DNA of 64,000 bases, from the NCBI RefSeq assembly GCF_003387155.1, contig NZ_QUMT01000003.1, forward strand, positions 1 to 64,000, in the 5' to 3' direction. Each line of letters starts with the position of its first letter. Positions within the stretch are counted from its first letter, which is position 1. The translations under genes were made by a program, and so were the position numbers. The notes under the pieces were generated by a model. It did not search any database. It was given only the letters and a program-made list of their open reading frames with translations, and was not told where the DNA came from. The stretch is from Roseateles depolymerans. GTDB taxonomy: Bacteria > Pseudomonadota > Gammaproteobacteria > Burkholderiales > Burkholderiaceae_C. Shown here piece after piece: positions 61,290-64,000 of this stretch.

Positions 61290-62443
61290 GGCTTCGCCTC
61301 CCAACCGCCGCTGTAGATGCGCTCCGCATTGCGGTGGTAGAGCTTGTCCACCACCTCCCGCGGCAGGGCCAGGCCCTGCACCGGCGCATCGAGGTCGGCC
61401 ACCTTGAAGCGATCCGCAGTGTTGAAGTAGCGCCAATGCATGCGCCAGAACGGCACCATCTCCTTGAGCAAGGCCGCGCCGGACTGGTCCGGGGCCTGCG
61501 CCAGGTCGGTGCCATACATCAGCCGGTCCTGGTATTTCACAATGAAGCGTCTCACCTTCTCTCGGTCCTTCTGACTCTGGGCCTGCAACTGGCCGATGCG
61601 CGCGGCTAGGTCCACATTCGCCTGCGGAAAGCGGTCCAGGAAGTCGGCCAGTTCATCGACATTGCGCTCGAGGGACGCCATGTGCATGCCGATGAAGCGC
61701 AGCCCCGGATGGGCCGTCAGCATGCGGTCCCGCGCCGCCATCTGCGCTTCCCAGCTGGGCATCTCCGGATGCAGGGCCATGTGGTATTGCGGATGGGCCT
61801 TGAAGTACTCGCGGTCATTGTTGACCGTCATCTGCGCCAGCGGCAGCCAGCAGTTGTGGGGCTCGCCCTGGTGACCCAGCATGGCAATGCCGCGCTGCGC
61901 GAAGTCGTCGAATAGCGGGCTGAAGCGGGCGTCATCAATCATCACCAGCTCGCCTTGCGCATTGCGCAGGCTCATGCCGATGTTCTTCCACACCTTCACG
62001 CCCACCGCGCCTTGCGCCAGGCCTGCATCCACCCGCGCGCGGGTGGCCTCCAGCCAGCCCGGCTGGTCGGAGGTCTCGCTGGAGAAGCTGACCGCCCAGG
62101 CGATGGTCCCAGGCACGGACTTGCGCAGCGAGAGCGCCACCCGCTGCTGATCGTCCAGCGGCGGAAAGTCCGGGTAGTCGACGTTGATGGTGAGCAGCTT
62201 GAAGTTCAAGCGCCGCGCGGCCTGCACAAAGGCCGGGTCGGGGTTGTGAAGGTGCACGTGTGCGTCGATCTTGGGCACGCGCTCGAAGTCGGCCATGGTG
62301 TAGGGACGCGACGCCTGCGCGGAAGGCGCCTTGGCGGGTGGCTCCGCCGCTCGCGCTGGGGAAGCCACGCTGAGCGCCAACAGCGCTGCGGCCAAGGGTG
62401 AAGCGGCCCACCGTGCCGACATCGTGAATGAACGAAAGGTCAT
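61286..62443 (-). CDS. Amidohydrolase-2 family (ACMSD-like) exported metal hydrolase
   Basis: 385 residues. Signal peptide (about 1-32, ALLALSVASPARA) then a TIM-barrel metallohydrolase: DAHVHLH (HxH metal site), the GHQGEPHN loop, FIGMHMASLE and YGTDLAQ, where the Asp would be the catalytic metal ligand. This matches amidohydrolase-related (ACMSD-type) proteins, here periplasmic. ATG 62425 is an alternative start. Placed between a TonB-dependent receptor (22 bases upstream) and the glycosidase (ATGA overlap), it may act on the same substrate, for example by deacetylation or lactone hydrolysis (inference). Confidence 0.88.
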   Translation of the reverse strand: MTFRSFTMSARWAASPLAAALLALSVASPARAAEPPAKAPSAQASRPYTMADFERVPKIDAHVHLHNPDPAFVQAARRLNFKLLTINVDYPDFPPLDDQQRVALSLRKSVPGTIAWAVSFSSETSDQPGWLEATRARVDAGLAQGAVGVKVWKNIGMSLRNAQGELVMIDDARFSPLFDDFAQRGIAMLGHQGEPHNCWLPLAQMTVNNDREYFKAHPQYHMALHPEMPSWEAQMAARDRMLTAHPGLRFIGMHMASLERNVDELADFLDRFPQANVDLAARIGQLQAQSQKDREKVRRFIVKYQDRLMYGTDLAQAPDQSGAALLKEMVPFWRMHWRYFNTADRFKVADLDAPVQGLALPREVVDKLYHRNAERIYSGGWEAKP

Positions 62444-62465
62444 TGTTGAAAGGCTTTCCGCAAGA

Positions 62466-64000
62466 TCAGAACTTCAGGCTGGCGCCCACGGTGAAGGCGC
62501 GACCCCAGCGGTTGTAGCCCTGCGGCAGCACGATGTTGCCATTGCCCAGGGTGTAGGACTGCTTGGCATCGGTGAGGTTGCGACCCTCGATCGAGAGGCG
62601 CAGCCACTGGTTGACCTCATACGCCGCCTGCGCCGTCAGCCAGGTGATGGCCTTGGCCCGCTCATTGAACCCCGGGCCCAGCACGTTGATGGCGCTGACG
62701 AATTCATCGGTGTGATCGGCGGTGGCGCTCAGGCTCCAAGGGCCCTTCTCATACAGCACCCCCAGCGACGAGGTCGCCGGCGCAATGCCTTCCAGCGGAC
62801 GCTCTTCCCCGCCCACCCAGCTGCGGGAGTTGTTGCGGGTGTACTGCGCCCGCAGGCCGAAGCCGTTGTCGAACAGATGCTGGAAGCCGACTTCCATGCC
62901 GCGCACACGGGCCTTGTCGCCGTTGATCGGCTTGAGCACATTGAACAGATGCCCCGGCACGCCGATGTCAACGCCGGTCTGCCAGCTGGTGGTGATCTGG
63001 TTCTTGATGTTCTTTTGGAACACCGCGAAGGTCAGGGCCGAGTTGCGGGCGTAGTACCACTCCAGCGAGGCGTCGTACTGACGCGCGCTGTAGGGCTTGA
63101 TCTGGGCATTGCCGCCATAGACCTGGGTGAAGTCGCCCCAGGCCACGCTGGCGGTGGTGCTGGTGGGCGCCAGCTGCTCCACAGACGGCCGCGCCATCGT
63201 CTTGGCCGCGCCCAGGCGCAGTTGCAGCTTGTCGTCGAAATGCCAGACGAAGTTGGCGGACGGCAGGCCGTAGGTGTAGCTGCCGGTCTCCACCAGCGAG
63301 GTCGGCGCCGCATAGGTGGCGGTGTAATTGAAGGCTCCGTTTTCCACCAGGTCCACGATCTTGGCGTCCCAGGCGGTGGAGGCCGTTTTGGTATGCACCA
63401 GCCGCACGCCCACATCGGCATTCCAGCGCTCGCCAGAAAGGTCGGCCTGCACAAAGGCGCTGGTGGTGGTTTCCTTCACCCGGTAGCTTTGCAGCGGGTT
63501 CCACACCGGCGCGGCCTTGCTGAAGTCGTAGGTCGTGCCGTCCGGGCGTGGCTGGCCGTTGTAGGCCTGCAGGGCCGCCAGATAGTTGGGCACGTCAAAG
63601 CCCAGGAAGCTGCGCGGGAAGTTGCCGCTGACCCCGCTCATGAAGTTGGGCAGATGCAGGCTCTGGTCCAGCACATTGCCGCCCAGGCTGCCCACATTGA
63701 TGGCGTTGTCGCCGGAGTAGTAGTTCTCGCCACCATTGATGGCGTTGTCCACCAGGTCGCGGCTCTTCTTGCGGCGGGTGCTGCTGATGCCGAATTGAAC
63801 GGTGTCGATGTTGAAGCGGTCCAGCGTCCAGGTGCCGTTCAGGCTGATGCCGTTGATGCGGTCATCGATGTTGTCGCCGGACAGGCCCAGGTAATGGGTG
63901 TTGAAGTCACTGGCGCCGAATTGGCCCGCGGCCAGGCCCTGTGCCAGATCCCGCCCATCCGCCAGCGTGGTGGTGATGCTGGGCACCTGCGAGCCGGTCA
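62466..64000 (-). CDS. TonB-dependent receptor (partial, N-terminus outside window)
   Basis: The frame is open to the window edge, so only the C-terminal part (about 510 residues) of the outer-membrane barrel is present. Barrel features are alternating aromatic strands, FVWHFDDKLQLRLGAAKTMARPSVEQLAP, GMEVGFQHLFDNGFGLRAQYT and LRLSIEGRNLTDAKQ, and it ends with WGRAFTVGASLKF and a final Phe, the usual barrel terminus. The type resembles receptors of carbohydrate-uptake loci in Proteobacteria. First visible gene of the operon with the amidohydrolase and the clan D glycosidase. Confidence 0.94.
   Translation of the reverse strand, partial: TGSQVPSITTTLADGRDLAQGLAAGQFGASDFNTHYLGLSGDNIDDRINGISLNGTWTLDRFNIDTVQFGISSTRRKKSRDLVDNAINGGENYYSGDNAINVGSLGGNVLDQSLHLPNFMSGVSGNFPRSFLGFDVPNYLAALQAYNGQPRPDGTTYDFSKAAPVWNPLQSYRVKETTTSAFVQADLSGERWNADVGVRLVHTKTASTAWDAKIVDLVENGAFNYTATYAAPTSLVETGSYTYGLPSANFVWHFDDKLQLRLGAAKTMARPSVEQLAPTSTTASVAWGDFTQVYGGNAQIKPYSARQYDASLEWYYARNSALTFAVFQKNIKNQITTSWQTGVDIGVPGHLFNVLKPINGDKARVRGMEVGFQHLFDNGFGLRAQYTRNNSRSWVGGEERPLEGIAPATSSLGVLYEKGPWSLSATADHTDEFVSAINVLGPGFNERAKAITWLTAQAAYEVNQWLRLSIEGRNLTDAKQSYTLGNGNIVLPQGYNRWGRAFTVGASLKF

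Overview
The window is GC-rich and densely coded. Its gene content fits a free-living betaproteobacterium of the order Burkholderiales, possibly near Roseateles/Mitsuaria/Rubrivivax. That placement is an inference from a cyoABCD-SURF1-regBA block, PEP-CTERM protein sorting, an Aae-type efflux operon and many hybrid sensor kinases. I see no rRNA, tRNA, insertion sequence, phage or CRISPR array.

Layout. (1) 1-9988, minus strand: a two-partner secretion operon. It holds an outer-membrane TpsB transporter and a giant filamentous-haemagglutinin-like TpsA that runs off the left edge. A leader matching the GEMM-I cyclic-di-GMP riboswitch lies upstream on the same strand (10083-10175). (2) 10555-11076: a glycine-zipper lipoprotein. 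(3) 11149-18034, minus strand: cyoABCD (bo3-type ubiquinol oxidase), SURF1 and the redox two-component pair regB/regA in one tight operon. (4) 18257-19594: an MFS transporter. (5) 19790-25378: MarR regulator, FUSC exporter, DUF1656 protein, HlyD-type adaptor and NodT-type outer-membrane factor, a complete aromatic-acid-type efflux operon with a perfect palindrome at its promoter. (6) 25486-29516, minus strand: a zinc-ribbon protein, a PHP-type phosphoesterase lipoprotein and a PEP-CTERM protein. (7) 29905-32951: a flavodoxin-fold protein with a cysteine cluster, a small protein, and an ECF41 sigma factor with its AhpD-like target. Both the sigma gene and the target carry the ECF41 promoter motif. 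(8) 33156-38609: a GGDEF diguanylate cyclase, a TerB-like/amphipathic-helix protein, a four-helix membrane protein and a YddG-like exporter. (9) 38731-55485: seven signalling genes on the plus strand, comprising three hybrid kinases, one PAS kinase, a chemoreceptor, a degenerate HD-GYP response regulator and a stand-alone receiver. (10) 55663-57099: an M48 membrane protease. (11) 57618-64000: a carbohydrate locus with a GH114 enzyme facing a TonB-dependent receptor, an amidohydrolase and a clan GH-D glycosidase.

How the parts may work together. Cyclic-di-GMP is the recurring theme: a cyclase with active site and feedback site intact, an HD-GYP-like protein with altered metal ligands, and a riboswitch placed to control a large surface adhesin. 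The GH114 plus alpha-galactosidase-type pairing suggests use or remodelling of a galactosamine/galactose-containing exopolysaccharide. The RegBA pair in the oxidase operon suggests that the quinone redox state feeds back on respiration genes. These links are inferences; the gene calls rest on motifs read in the sequence.
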